A DNA stretch of 64,000 nucleotides from Bacteroidia bacterium. GTDB taxonomy: Bacteria; Bacteroidota; Bacteroidia; J057. The position numbers were made by a program, and so were the translations under genes. Location: assembly GCA_041391665.1 (NCBI GenBank), contig JAWKNO010000001.1, forward strand, positions 1,674,001 through 1,738,000, written 5' to 3'. Under the pieces are notes generated by a model. That model was given only the letters and a program-made list of their open reading frames with translations, ran no database searches and had not been told where the DNA came from. Shown here piece after piece: positions 17,742 through 26,615 of the stretch. The number at the start of each line of letters is the position of its first letter. The first letter of the stretch is position 1.

Positions 17742-18700
17742 GGGAGCTGATAGTTTTTCATTCGGGAATAGAAGTCGTGCAAAATGGCTTCTTTCTCAAA
17801 ATTTTCCCAAACCTCTATTTTTCTTGGATTGTCGGGGCGCTCTGTCCAGGCATCGTTGATGAGTATGGGAGCGGGAATGGTTGTTTTCTCGGCCCATTCC
17901 GGATTTTTTACAACTGCCACCGCCACCATATCAAAAAGTGCCCGGGAGGGAGGGTTGCCGTGCAGGTCTATGTGGCTGAACAGGTCCAGAGAATAATCCC
18001 CGAAATGGGTGAAACTACCTCCATTTCTGCCCTCCACTGGTTTTTCGGCTAATGGGCCTGCACCGGGCATTTTGTCGGCAATTTCCTGGGGTGTTGCCCG
18101 AACTGCATCAGTGCCGCTGGGTTTTCCATATCTTACGGTTACCATCTCAAAAGGAACCGGCGTACTGAGCACGTAGTTCATGGCTGCGGTATCATTTTCC
18201 TGGTTATATTCACCGGGTTCGGGATAATTGCTGCCCAGCCATACGATTCGGGTGCGGTTTGCCAGATCGGGATCCTTTTTGAGTGCACGGGCCACAGTGG
18301 TAAGTTTACCTACAGCGATAATTACCGTACCGGGGTTTTCCCTCGTCTTTTGAAGCATAAACTCCACCGCTTCCATGCCATCTTCAGGAAGGCTATCGAT
18401 CTGCGGATAAGAGGCATTGGCGCCTTTTAAAAGGGGGATTTTTGCATCCAGATTGTATAGCGCCAAAATCCGTTGCGCTTCCTGGTATTGTTGATGGATA
18501 TCTCCGCCATTTCTGGTCGCATTCACAGAGACCCCCAGAATGTTAAAAACGTCTGCATTGCTGAGCAGATAGGCGAGGGCATGCTGGTCGTCGAGTTCGT
18601 TGTTGGCATCAGTATCAAAAATGACCGGAATTTTTGCCTTTTCTTTGGGCGTACAGCACCACAGGGCGCTTATCAGCAGAAGGAGATAAGAGTACTTCAT
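17738..18700 (-). CDS. Exported inosine-uridine-preferring nucleoside hydrolase
   Basis: Hydrolyses the N-glycosidic bond of ribonucleosides to release base and ribose. The metal-binding motif IFDTDANNELDDQHALAYLL follows immediately after the signal region, and further family motifs are visible (VSVNATRNGG, PLLKGANASYP, NDTAAMNYVLSTPVPFEMV where the second metal ligand lies). The N-terminus MKYSYLLLLISALWCCTPKE is a lipoprotein signal with Cys15/Cys16, so the enzyme is probably anchored in the envelope and not cytosolic. First gene of the hydrolase-ribokinase-permease run, whose parts overlap or nearly touch. Confidence 0.92.
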   Translation of the reverse strand: MKYSYLLLLISALWCCTPKEKAKIPVIFDTDANNELDDQHALAYLLSNADVFNILGVSVNATRNGGDIHQQYQEAQRILALYNLDAKIPLLKGANASYPQIDSLPEDGMEAVEFMLQKTRENPGTVIIAVGKLTTVARALKKDPDLANRTRIVWLGSNYPEPGEYNQENDTAAMNYVLSTPVPFEMVTVRYGKPSGTDAVRATPQEIADKMPGAGPLAEKPVEGRNGGSFTHFGDYSLDLFSHIDLHGNPPSRALFDMVAVAVVKNPEWAEKTTIPAPILINDAWTERPDNPRKIEVWENFEKEAILHDFYSRMKNYQLP

Positions 18701-18807
18701 AGGCTGGCGTAGCTAATGGTTATTGTTTGTGTTTCCTAATTTAGAGAAAATTGGCATCCACACAACACGCTCACAAGCTCATTCCCGGCTAATCGCTGAT
18801 TTTACCA

Positions 18808-19311
18808 TCATTCGTATTGATAGGGTTCGTTTCCCTCTGCGAGCTTCCTTACATTTTCCAGAACTTGTTTCATGTATGTCGTCCAAAAAAGCTTCGCAAA
18901 CAACCAGTTTAAAGGATATAATAACACATTGTTTGCATGAAGGCTATAAGCGTAATCAATCTGGATTTTATTTTTTTCAATTTCGAGGGTACTCCACTCA
19001 CCGACAAATTTGGAAAAGCCCAAAAACCACGATTGAAAATCGTACACCTCAATTTTCCAATATTTGTTTTCAATTCGCTCAATGACTTTGTCCATGGAAA
19101 CAAATCCTCCTTTTTGAATAAACGATTTTGTCGCGTAAGCCTTTTTCGTACCGCCGGGTTTTCCCCAGTTATGTTCGTCAGAGGTTCCGGTAATTCGCGG
19201 CATGAGCCCCATTCCTGTATGAACCTTCGTTACATCGCACAACATGGGTGCTTTGAATGCCCTTTCCAAAGAGCAATGGTAAACGGTTGAAACACTGGTT
19301 TTGAAAATCAT
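18808..19311 (-). CDS. SRPBCC-like lipid/ligand-binding protein
   Basis: 167 residues with no signal peptide. The order of elements fits the helix-grip fold: a first strand with FKTSVSTVYHCSLERAFKAP, where the phrase after the first strand forms the short helices, then a bent sheet (WKIEVYDFQSWFLGFSKFVG, EWSTLEIEKNKIQIDYAYSL) and a closing C-terminal helix (FWTTYMKQVLENVRKLAEG). It lies 11 bases after the end-to-start boundary with the 592-residue exported protein encoded upstream on the same strand, so it is likely transcribed with it. No specific function can be assigned. Confidence 0.75.
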   Translation of the reverse strand: MIFKTSVSTVYHCSLERAFKAPMLCDVTKVHTGMGLMPRITGTSDEHNWGKPGGTKKAYATKSFIQKGGFVSMDKVIERIENKYWKIEVYDFQSWFLGFSKFVGEWSTLEIEKNKIQIDYAYSLHANNVLLYPLNWLFAKLFWTTYMKQVLENVRKLAEGNEPYQYE

Positions 19312-19322
19312 GTTTTTTATGT

Positions 19323-21101
19323 CTACCGGATTGTGATGGTATGCTTAAACGGCACTATACCGGTAATGTAAAGATGCTGTCCCTCGCCTTTAATGGATCC
19401 GAAATGGGTGGAATACACCTCTCCATCCAAACCATTGGTACGCGCATGTTCGTGTTTTCCCGGGCCGATTTCAATGGTATCACTTCCGACGGTATATTTC
19501 GCAAATCCATCGTCCAGGAAGAAGTCTTTCTCATTATCTCCCTGCATGGCACCCTCAAATATTCCACCGTCTTTAAAACAAAGATCCAAAGTAATCTCCA
19601 CATTTTCAGCCCCATTAACCTCAATCTCCATCCTGAAGGCGTTTTCAGCTTCCTCGATTACAATTGTTGATTCCAGCGACAGGGTCGTTTTGGGTCTGGA
19701 TTCAAAATCCATTTTGCTCCAAAATCTTCCGTCAAGTGATGGACTTAGCAGATAATCCCCTTTTTCATTTCTTTTTTCGGCAGGCATGGGATGATAATAG
19801 TATGCCTCTTTTTTTTCATATAGGGTATATCTGTTCCCATCCTTTTTTAGTCCGGCACTTCTGACGTAGCCAGTGTTAAAAAAAGAAGTGGAAAGGCGTG
19901 CATATTCCATAATGGCAGCTCCCTTTCTGTATGTAAAGAATGTGGGGTTGCATGATCTCCCGGATGCCACCGTAAGGGGCAGATCATTGCCGCCAAAAAT
20001 GGAAACCGTGATGGCTCCTCGTTTGATTCTGACCAGATCCGATTCGGTAAAATGTTGTGTGTAGGTCTCGGGTAACGGTTTCCCCTTAGGCATTTCTTTT
20101 TGCAAAATTTTACTGCTCATAAAAAAAGGCAAAGCTCTGCTGATAATATATCTGTCGAAATCACCAAGGCGCTCAACCTCGCGTGCAACTGATGCAAAAA
20201 AATCGCTTTTTTCATGGATAGCCATATATCTGTAGGCCATATAATTCAGATAAACGGATATCGGCCTGAACTGATCCTGTCTTCTTGAATCCAGGCTCAC
20301 CAGTTCGCCATCTGGTTCCATATAATAATAAGTGGCAGTTAGATTTCTGGAAACGATCTCAAATAGTTCCGGACGGTTTAATATTTCACCCAATGTGATA
20401 AAGGCCTGATTTTCAACCACCGCATAGTTTCTGCTTCTTTCGGGATAGTTACCATCTGAATTTTGATAAATGCCATCAGCCAGCCATTCTTCTATCCGCT
20501 CGACATACTTTTTATCTCCGTATAATTTGTAAAGTTTGGCTAGAGTGGCAGATATTTCCCACCGGTGATTGGGGGTATGAACGCCACCTGTCCTGATTCC
20601 TTCACCTGCTGCCAGCAGGAATTTGTCAAGTTTGTTTTTTACAGTGTCTATTTCTTTGGTCTTATTTTCCTTCAGAATCAGCGCTGCGGGATATAATGAA
20701 TCCAATACAAATGCAGTATCAGGAGGCGATTTTCGGTTTCCTCCGGAATCAAGCGTACCATCCGGATACTGAAACGCCCGTAATTTGTCTATGGTACTAC
20801 TCATAGCATTCAGAACCTCATCTGAGCCATAATACAAGGACTTTGGATGAGAAAAAGCGGCTGTCAGGACTGAAAATGATTCGCTGAGGTTGCGGTAGTA
20901 TTGCCTTTGCCGGGTCGATGACAGGGTTTTCAGAAATTGTTCGACCGATGTGTCGTTGGCTTTCACCAGGCGGCTTAACATCGCTTCATCAATAGAATCT
21001 GTGATTGTAAATGATTCTCCAAAGAGATTAGGTGGGTTAAATGCAGCTATAACAGCCAGCGAGCTTGTTTTGATAAACGTTTCCCTGCTTATTTTTTTCA
21101 T
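19323..21101 (-). CDS. Exported alpha-toroid plus beta-sandwich protein of unknown activity (lyase/hydrolase-like)
   Basis: The N-terminus ETFIKTSSLAVIAAFNPPNLF resembles the signal of Tat- or Sec-exported Bacteroidota enzymes. Residues about 30-330 are mostly amphipathic helices with aromatic and acidic loops (YPDGTLDSGGNRKSPPDTAF, THRWEISATLAKLYKLYGD-like, YPERSRNYAVVENQAFITLG), as in (alpha/alpha) toroid enzymes such as heparinase II/III-like lyases and unsaturated glucuronyl hydrolases. The last 250 residues are beta-rich (ENAFRMEIEVNGAENVEITL). I cannot place it in a named family, and I do not identify catalytic residues with certainty. It could be a polysaccharide lyase or a hydrolase without a described relative. 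Confidence 0.7.
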   Translation of the reverse strand: MKKISRETFIKTSSLAVIAAFNPPNLFGESFTITDSIDEAMLSRLVKANDTSVEQFLKTLSSTRQRQYYRNLSESFSVLTAAFSHPKSLYYGSDEVLNAMSSTIDKLRAFQYPDGTLDSGGNRKSPPDTAFVLDSLYPAALILKENKTKEIDTVKNKLDKFLLAAGEGIRTGGVHTPNHRWEISATLAKLYKLYGDKKYVERIEEWLADGIYQNSDGNYPERSRNYAVVENQAFITLGEILNRPELFEIVSRNLTATYYYMEPDGELVSLDSRRQDQFRPISVYLNYMAYRYMAIHEKSDFFASVAREVERLGDFDRYIISRALPFFMSSKILQKEMPKGKPLPETYTQHFTESDLVRIKRGAITVSIFGGNDLPLTVASGRSCNPTFFTYRKGAAIMEYARLSTSFFNTGYVRSAGLKKDGNRYTLYEKKEAYYYHPMPAEKRNEKGDYLLSPSLDGRFWSKMDFESRPKTTLSLESTIVIEEAENAFRMEIEVNGAENVEITLDLCFKDGGIFEGAMQGDNEKDFFLDDGFAKYTVGSDTIEIGPGKHEHARTNGLDGEVYSTHFGSIKGEGQHLYITGIVPFKHTITIR

Positions 21102-21350
21102 ATTTACTTAGCATTAGTTGAGGAATAAGGCATTGTAAATGATGAATCTAGGAAAAAGCTGGGAAATGAAAATTGAAATTTTCATTTTTATCAGGTCGGG
21201 CGGGGGCTGTCTGGATACATTCTCTCCCTTATCGGTACGCTTTACTCCCCTTATAAATCAGGATTGCATTGCCTTTGCCGGTAAAATATCTCCAGATGAA
21301 AATCCCCGGCGGGTATGTTGCCGGAGTCTTATTCCTGGACTTTATCGGTC

Positions 21351-22256
21351 TTACAAATAGCTGAATCCAACTAATTCTTCAGAAACATTCCAGAGTTGTT
21401 TTGCTATGGCTTCATCTTGGGATAAGTCCGTAAAAGTTGCTTTTCCTGCCTTCCCCTTGTACTCCTTATAGCCTGTTGGCCCAAAATACTCTCCACCCTT
21501 TGCCTCTCCTAAGGCAGCCAGAATGGTTGGCTTCGCGCCTTCATAGGCAGAATGTGTTAGAAATGGCGCAATTGTATATTTCACTAAAAGATATAGCCAT
21601 TTAGGATAATGTCTGCTCAATTCTGTATCGGCAATTCCCGGATGTGATGCCGTCGAAATGGTATGTTGAATACCCGCTTTTTGTAACCTTCGTTGCAATT
21701 CAAATGCAAACATTAAACATGCGAGTTTTGATTGTGCATAGGCTTTCGCCGGAGAGTATGTTTGTTCACTTTGTAAATCGTCAAAATTGATTTGTCCGTT
21801 TTTATGAACCAACGAGCTCAAGGTAACGATTCTTGAATGAGGGGTTTTAATGAGGGTATCCAACAACAAACCCGTGAGTAAAAAATGCCCCAGATAATTT
21901 GCGCCTAATTGTAATTCAAAACCATCTTCGGTTTTGGAATAGGGGGGAGCCATTACACCTGCATTATTAATCAAAACATCTAATTTGTCATATTTTTTCT
22001 GGTATTCAGAGGCGAAATTTCTAACAGACTTTAAGCTGCTCAAATCAATTTGCATGATTTCCAGATCAGCATTTGGATGCGCTTTTTCAATTTTGTTTTT
22101 CGCGGCTTCTGCTTTAGTGATGCTACGGCAAGCCATAACAACTTTTGCGCCCTTTTTGGCTAATGATAAAGCGGTTTCATAACCCAGACCCGCGTTGGCT
22201 CCCGTAACAATCATAATACGGTTGTCCTGAGAGGGGATATTCATGTTGTCTTCCAT
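21351..22256 (-). CDS. Short-chain dehydrogenase/reductase (retinol dehydrogenase-like)
   Basis: Classical SDR with the Rossmann motif TGANAGLGYETALSLAKKGA near residue 20, NNAGVMAPPYSKT in the middle, an active-site YAQSKLACLMFAFELQ (Tyr-x3-Lys), and a substrate loop after HPGIADTELSRHYPKW. The ATG at 22256 (MEDNMNIPSQ) is used because the longer frame reaches back into the preceding regulator gene. The relatives are human retinol dehydrogenase-like and plant protochlorophyllide-like SDRs, with NADP(H) expected from the basic residues after the first strand (MACRSITKAEA). Encoded 10 bases after the AraC-type regulator, so the pair forms an operon and the regulator probably controls it. Confidence 0.9.
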   Translation of the reverse strand: MEDNMNIPSQDNRIMIVTGANAGLGYETALSLAKKGAKVVMACRSITKAEAAKNKIEKAHPNADLEIMQIDLSSLKSVRNFASEYQKKYDKLDVLINNAGVMAPPYSKTEDGFELQLGANYLGHFLLTGLLLDTLIKTPHSRIVTLSSLVHKNGQINFDDLQSEQTYSPAKAYAQSKLACLMFAFELQRRLQKAGIQHTISTASHPGIADTELSRHYPKWLYLLVKYTIAPFLTHSAYEGAKPTILAALGEAKGGEYFGPTGYKEYKGKAGKATFTDLSQDEAIAKQLWNVSEELVGFSYL

Positions 22257-22266
22257 TTTTTTGCTT

Positions 22267-23175
22267 TTAATTATGATTTCTAAATTCAACAGGAGTAAGT
22301 CCTGTTTTTTGCTTGAAGAGCCTGCTGAAATATTGAGGATATTCAAAACCTAATGAATAAGCTATCTGACCAACAGAATCATCAGAACTTAACAACAGGT
22401 TTTTGGCTGTTTCGATGAGATGATAATGAATGTGTTCCTGGGCGTTCATCCCTGTTTCTCTTTTGAGCAAATCGCTCAAATAGCTCGGAGAAAGATGCAC
22501 GTGATCAGCCAAATATTTAACAGATGGTATAGATAATTCAGTATTTTTCTCTTTTTTGAAATAGTTTTTCAGTAATCGTTCCAGCTCTGATACGATCCGG
22601 GAATTACTACTTTTTCTGGTAATGAATTGCCGGTCGTAATAGCGGGAACAATAATTCAGAAGCAACTCGATGTTGGAAACAAGCAGCGTTTGACTGTGTT
22701 GGTCAATATTTTCCTGCAACTCCATTTCTATTTTTTGTATGATGCCTTCAAGTATTAGCTTTTCTTTGGCGGAAAGGTGCAGTGCTTCAGATCTTTCGTA
22801 AGAGAAAAAAGTGTAATTATGGATATGATTTCCTAAAGAAGTGCCATATAACAAGTCGGGATGGAAAAATAATCCCCAACCATGTTCCTCGTCTTTTTCT
22901 TTCTCCAGTTCCCCGCCCAGGGTAATGATTTGCTTAGGCCCAACACATACCAAACTACCTTCCCGAAAATCGATAGATTGCCGGCCGTATTTTATCGTAC
23001 TTACGCAATGGTTTTTGAAAATTATTGCGTAGAAATCAGCACTTAAACTAATTTCCTCTTCCCCGTACTGATTGGCCTTACTAAAATCAAAAACAGCCAA
23101 CAGGGGATGATTGGTCGTGCATTGTGCAAAATCATTGATATCGGTAATGCTGTTCAGGTGAATAAGTGGTTTCAT
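22267..23175 (-). CDS. AraC-family transcriptional regulator
   Basis: About 300 residues. The N-terminal half is a cupin-like sensing domain (YGEEEISLSADFYAIIFKNH, DFREGSLVCVGPKQIITLGG). The C-terminal 100 residues have the AraC double helix-turn-helix: IPSVKYLADHVHLSPSYLSD, LLKRETGMNAQEHIHYHLIE, VGQIAYSLGFEYPQYFSRLF, KQKTGLTPVEFRNHN. The ATG at 23175 (MKPLIHLNS) is preferred over a TTG 15 bases upstream. It is the first gene of a two-gene unit with the SDR. The inverted repeat at 23312-23335 is a candidate site for it or for the divergent response regulator. Confidence 0.92.
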   Translation of the reverse strand: MKPLIHLNSITDINDFAQCTTNHPLLAVFDFSKANQYGEEEISLSADFYAIIFKNHCVSTIKYGRQSIDFREGSLVCVGPKQIITLGGELEKEKDEEHGWGLFFHPDLLYGTSLGNHIHNYTFFSYERSEALHLSAKEKLILEGIIQKIEMELQENIDQHSQTLLVSNIELLLNYCSRYYDRQFITRKSSNSRIVSELERLLKNYFKKEKNTELSIPSVKYLADHVHLSPSYLSDLLKRETGMNAQEHIHYHLIETAKNLLLSSDDSVGQIAYSLGFEYPQYFSRLFKQKTGLTPVEFRNHN

Positions 23176-23311
23176 ATAGGTATAGGACAATTTCTATCAT
23201 CAAATTTCAATGTAAGCCGGTTGTTTCTGTTAACACAAATTCATGATTTCTGTATACCATTTGCATTTTTTTAGCTGACGCCCAACATCCGAATATACGT
23301 TGCCATATTGC

Positions 23312-23335
23312 TTATCTCCTTATCGAATGAGATAA
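23312..23335. promoter_or_regulatory. Inverted repeat TTATCTC-N10-GAGATAA between divergent regulators
   Basis: TTATCTC at 23312-23318 is matched by GAGATAA at 23329-23335, a perfect 7-bp dyad with a 10-base centre. It lies in the 228-base gap between the AraC gene (minus) and the response-regulator gene (plus). Half-site spacing of about 17 bases suits a dimeric regulator. A similar half site ATTCTCTTATG follows a little downstream. Binding is an inference. Confidence 0.4.
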
Positions 23336-23403
23336 AAAACCATTTATTCTCTTATGTCATTTCCGTTACACTTTTGTGATACTTACTTTTCTTATTTGGG
23401 GGT

Positions 23404-24111
23404 ATGAAAAAAGTATTGCTCGTCGAAGACGACCGGGACATCGTCAACTTGCTGGAAATTCACCTCCGCGACCTGGACTGCCAACTCACGAAAGCCTATC
23501 ACGGTCCTGAAGGACTGACCTATGCGCTCGAAAATACTTTCGACCTCATCATACTCGATCTTATGCTCCCGGGTATGGACGGGATGGACATTTGCCGTAA
23601 TGTCCGCGCGGAAAAAATCCATACACCGATCCTCATGCTCACCGCACGCTCAGAAGAAATCGACAAGGTAATGGGACTTGAGTCAGGGGCAGATGACTAC
23701 CTCACCAAACCCTTCAGCATCCGCGAATTTATCGCCAGAGTCAAAGCCATTTTCCGCCGCATGCAGGTGATCCGGAAAGAAACCTCCGCGGAGGCGCAAA
23801 AACCGCTGGCTTTTGGCAAACTCGAAATTGACTTCGAAAACCGCAAGGTAAGAGTCGCCGGACAAAGAGTCGAACTCACACCTAAAGAATTTGATCTGTT
23901 ATACCTGCTCGCCTCCCACCCGGGGAGAAGTTATTCCCGCGACCGGCTGCTGAGTCTGGTATGGGGATATGAATTTAACGGCTACGAACATACAGTCAAT
24001 TCCCATATCAACCGGCTACGCACCAAAATAGAACCCGACCTCAGTCAGCCTACATACATACTCACCACCTGGGGCGTCGGCTACAGGTTTAACGATGAGA
24101 TAGGATCATGA
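23404..24111 (+). CDS. OmpR/PhoB-family response regulator
   Basis: Receiver domain at about 1-115 with acidic pocket VEDDRD, phospho-acceptor D52 in LIILDLMLPGMDG, and Lys in TKPFSIREF. The C-terminal winged helix (about 135-232) has RVELTPKEFDLLYLLASHPG and the recognition segment YSRDRLLSLVWGYEF...VNSHINRLRTKIEPD. Length 235 aa is normal. Its stop overlaps the start of the histidine-kinase gene by 4 bases (ATGA), so both are made together. The start is the ATG at 23404. The signal that the pair senses is not evident. Confidence 0.95.
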   Translation: MKKVLLVEDDRDIVNLLEIHLRDLDCQLTKAYHGPEGLTYALENTFDLIILDLMLPGMDGMDICRNVRAEKIHTPILMLTARSEEIDKVMGLESGADDYLTKPFSIREFIARVKAIFRRMQVIRKETSAEAQKPLAFGKLEIDFENRKVRVAGQRVELTPKEFDLLYLLASHPGRSYSRDRLLSLVWGYEFNGYEHTVNSHINRLRTKIEPDLSQPTYILTTWGVGYRFNDEIGS

Positions 24112-25577
24112 AAAAGATAATCAACAGCCTGTACTGGCGAATTTCTGCGGTTTTTATGCTGCTGCTAATCATAATCGGTGCGGCATATACCTGGATTACG
24201 GTTGAGACTGCGGAGCAATATTTTTTGCACAAACACCAGCGGCTCAATGCATCTATTGCTGAGCATACGGTAAAAGAAGTGCCCCCTTTTCTCAATGGCG
24301 AAGTCAGCAAGGATGCGATGGACAAAATTATGCATTCGATGATGGCAATCAATCCTGCCATCGAGGTGTATATTCTCGATCCCAAAGGCAATATTCTCAC
24401 CTATGTTGCGCCCTACAAAAAAGTCAAACTCACTGCCGTCAGTCTTGATCCTATCGATGAATTTATCCAAAACCGGGGAGAACTGATGATTACCGGCGAT
24501 GACCCCCGCAATCCTGGCACACAGAAAGTTTTTTCGGCGGCTCCCGTGGTGGAAAATGACCAGGTTATGGGGTATGTTTATATCGTTTTGGCGAGTGAGG
24601 AATATGTTTCGGTAGGGAAATATTTGTTTGGTGATTTTATGCTGAACCTCAGCGGCCGGAATATTCTCTTTACCCTGGTGGCTTCCCTGCTGGTTGGGCT
24701 GTTTGCGATATGGTTGCTTACCCGAAATCTCAGAACCATTATTGAGACCGTAAGGCGGTTTGCTGCGGGAGAGTTATTTGCCCGTATTCCGGTGAAGGCG
24801 GAGGGCGAGCTGGCCCAGCTTTCGCGTACGTTCAACGAAATGGCCGATACCATTGTAGAGGACAAAAAACGGAAAGAAGCGATCGAGAATCTGCGCAAGG
24901 AGCTGATTGCCAATGTGTCGCATGATCTCAGGACTCCGCTTGCCGTGATCCGCGGCTATATTGAGACCCTTTCGATCAAAGGCCCGACGCTTCTGCCTGC
25001 GGAGCGGGAAAGGTATGTTTCTGTTTCTCTTGACAGTATCGACAAACTCGAAAAACTGGTCAACGATCTCTTCGAACTCTCCAAACTGGAGGCAGAGCAG
25101 GTGCAACTCCGCAAAGAACCATTTTCTCTTTCCGAACTGGTGCAGGATGTTGTCTTTAAATACCAGTTGCTCGCCCAGAAAAAAGGGATAGACCTCCGGA
25201 TGAATGTGCCTACCGGACATTCGATTGTGCTGGGAGATATCGCGCTGATCGAGCGGGTATTGCAGAATCTCATCGACAATGCCTTAAAATTTACGCCCGG
25301 CATGGGCAAAATTGAAGTGCAAATGGGTAAGGAAGGGGAAGACGTGCGCGTATTTGTCAATGATACAGGGCCGGGCATTCCGGAGTCGGAAATCCCCTTT
25401 ATTTTTGAGCGATACCACAAAGCGCATCACATTGTCAATAAAAATGGCTCAGGGCTTGGTTTGGCCATCGTCAAAAAAATCCTTGAACTGCACAATACGA
25501 CGATTTCCATTCGAAGCAACCACAATCAGGGCAGCCAGTTTTCGTTTGGATTGCCCCTGTATTTGCGGGAAGGCTGA
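24108..25577 (+). CDS. Sensor histidine kinase (HAMP-HisKA-HATPase)
   Basis: Membrane kinase partner of the response regulator upstream. Transmembrane segment 1 is at about 11-30 (ISAVFMLLLIIIGAAYTWI). A periplasmic sensor region of about 140 residues has a PAS/Cache-like pattern (AIEVYILDPKGNILTYVAPY). Transmembrane segment 2 is at about 178-200 (ILFTLVASLLVGLFAIWLL), then HAMP (RRFAAGELFARIPVKAEGEL). HisKA has H272 in ANVSHDLRTPLAVIRGY. The ATPase domain has NLIDNALKF, DTGPGIPESEIPFIFERYHK and GSGLGLAIVKKIL. Translation is coupled to the regulator by the 4-base overlap. Confidence 0.95.
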   Translation: MKKIINSLYWRISAVFMLLLIIIGAAYTWITVETAEQYFLHKHQRLNASIAEHTVKEVPPFLNGEVSKDAMDKIMHSMMAINPAIEVYILDPKGNILTYVAPYKKVKLTAVSLDPIDEFIQNRGELMITGDDPRNPGTQKVFSAAPVVENDQVMGYVYIVLASEEYVSVGKYLFGDFMLNLSGRNILFTLVASLLVGLFAIWLLTRNLRTIIETVRRFAAGELFARIPVKAEGELAQLSRTFNEMADTIVEDKKRKEAIENLRKELIANVSHDLRTPLAVIRGYIETLSIKGPTLLPAERERYVSVSLDSIDKLEKLVNDLFELSKLEAEQVQLRKEPFSLSELVQDVVFKYQLLAQKKGIDLRMNVPTGHSIVLGDIALIERVLQNLIDNALKFTPGMGKIEVQMGKEGEDVRVFVNDTGPGIPESEIPFIFERYHKAHHIVNKNGSGLGLAIVKKILELHNTTISIRSNHNQGSQFSFGLPLYLREG

Positions 25578-25692
25578 AAATGCAAACAAGTGCTTTTTCA
25601 GATGTATATAATCATGCAGGTATAAATCCAAACTTTCCTGTGTTTCGTAGGTATGGGGATTTTTTGAAATAACCCCCAAATAACTTCTGTAC

Positions 25693-26526
25693 ATGCGCTT
25701 GAAAATGACCGCAATCTTCTCCTTGCTTTTGCTCTTTTCCGTTTTTTCCTTTGCTCAAACAGCACAACAGTGGGTGGATAAGGCCCTTTCTTACGAAAAC
25801 CTCCACAAACAAATTCAGTATTGCACTGTGGCCATTCAGGTTGATTCGGGTTTCAGCCCTGCCTGGTATTATCGCGGTGTGGCCAAACGAATCCTTTTTC
25901 GCTACGATCAGGCGCTGGCAGATTTTAATCAATCGATCGTTTTAAATGCATCTTTTGCTCCGGCATGGAATGAGCGCGGGCTCACCAAAAGATATCTCAA
26001 CCTGTATGATGAGGCACATGCAGATTTTAACCAGGCCATTGCACTTGATTCGACATTTGCCGAGGCCTATATCAACCGCGGCAGCAATAGCTATGATCTG
26101 GCGCAATACGCTGCTGCACGCAAAGATTTTGATCAGGCCATCGCCTTAAATCCGGGTCTTTCGGAGGCCTGGTTTTTTCGGGGGAATATACATTATGACC
26201 TGGAGGAGTATGATCAGGCAATTGCCGATTTTAGCCGCGCCATCGACCTGGAAGCAGATCATACCATGGCACTCAACAATCGGGGCCTGGCAAAATTTCG
26301 GTCAGGAAAAACAAAAGAAGCACTTCCCGATTTTGAAAAAGCCGTTTCCCTGACGCCAGATTATGCCTTCGGGTGGTTTAACCGAGCCATCGTGCTCACC
26401 GAATTGTCCCGCTATAGCGAGGCTATTCGTATCTATGACCGGGTAATTGAACTGGATCCGCGTTTTGAGGAAGCGATTCAAAACCGGGAACATTTGAACG
26501 AAAAAATTGCCCTGACAAATCGATAG
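25693..26526 (+). CDS. Exported TPR-repeat protein
   Basis: A signal peptide (MRLKMTAIFSLLLLFSVFSF, cut after AQ) is followed by about seven tetratricopeptide repeats of 34 residues, visible as the recurring phrase ADFNQAIALDSTFAEAYINR, then ARKDFDQAIALNPGLSEAWF, and AIADFSRAIDLEADHTMALN. It has no other domain. Such proteins act as scaffolds for protein complexes in the periplasm; the partner is unknown. It stands 115 bases after the kinase gene and before a rho-independent terminator at 26533-26567. Confidence 0.88.
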   Translation: MRLKMTAIFSLLLLFSVFSFAQTAQQWVDKALSYENLHKQIQYCTVAIQVDSGFSPAWYYRGVAKRILFRYDQALADFNQSIVLNASFAPAWNERGLTKRYLNLYDEAHADFNQAIALDSTFAEAYINRGSNSYDLAQYAAARKDFDQAIALNPGLSEAWFFRGNIHYDLEEYDQAIADFSRAIDLEADHTMALNNRGLAKFRSGKTKEALPDFEKAVSLTPDYAFGWFNRAIVLTELSRYSEAIRIYDRVIELDPRFEEAIQNREHLNEKIALTNR

Positions 26527-26532
26527 AACTTC

Positions 26533-26567
26533 GGCGGCGAATTGTAACATTTTCGCCGCCTTTATCT
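26533..26567 (+). terminator. Rho-independent terminator after the TPR gene
   Basis: Nine-base-pair stem GGCGGCGAA (26533-26541) with TTCGCCGCC (26552-26560), loop of 10, followed by TTTATCTTC. It separates the TPR gene from metH. Confidence 0.75.
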
Positions 26568-26588
26568 TCATTCCATATTCAATTTGCG

Positions 26589-26596
26589 TACCTTTG
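26589..26596 (+). promoter_or_regulatory. metH: Bacteroidota -7 element (TACCTTTG) upstream of metH
   Basis: TACCTTTG matches the TAnnTTTG consensus and lies 20 bases before the metH start. No clear -33 TTG is seen at the right distance, so this is a partial match. No cobalamin riboswitch or SAM riboswitch could be recognised in the 55 bases between the terminator and the gene. Confidence 0.5.
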
Positions 26597-26615
26597 CAGC
26601 GGTAATCGCAAAATC

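Noticed and set aside
21139..21360. 73-codon plus-strand frame after the 592-aa gene
   Set aside because: It overlaps the end of the SDR gene on the other strand, has no family features, and its composition is that of intergenic DNA.
26527..26615. Search for a cobalamin or SAM riboswitch upstream of metH
   Set aside because: The space between the terminator and the start is only about 55 bases and shows no B12-box or known SAM-aptamer core.
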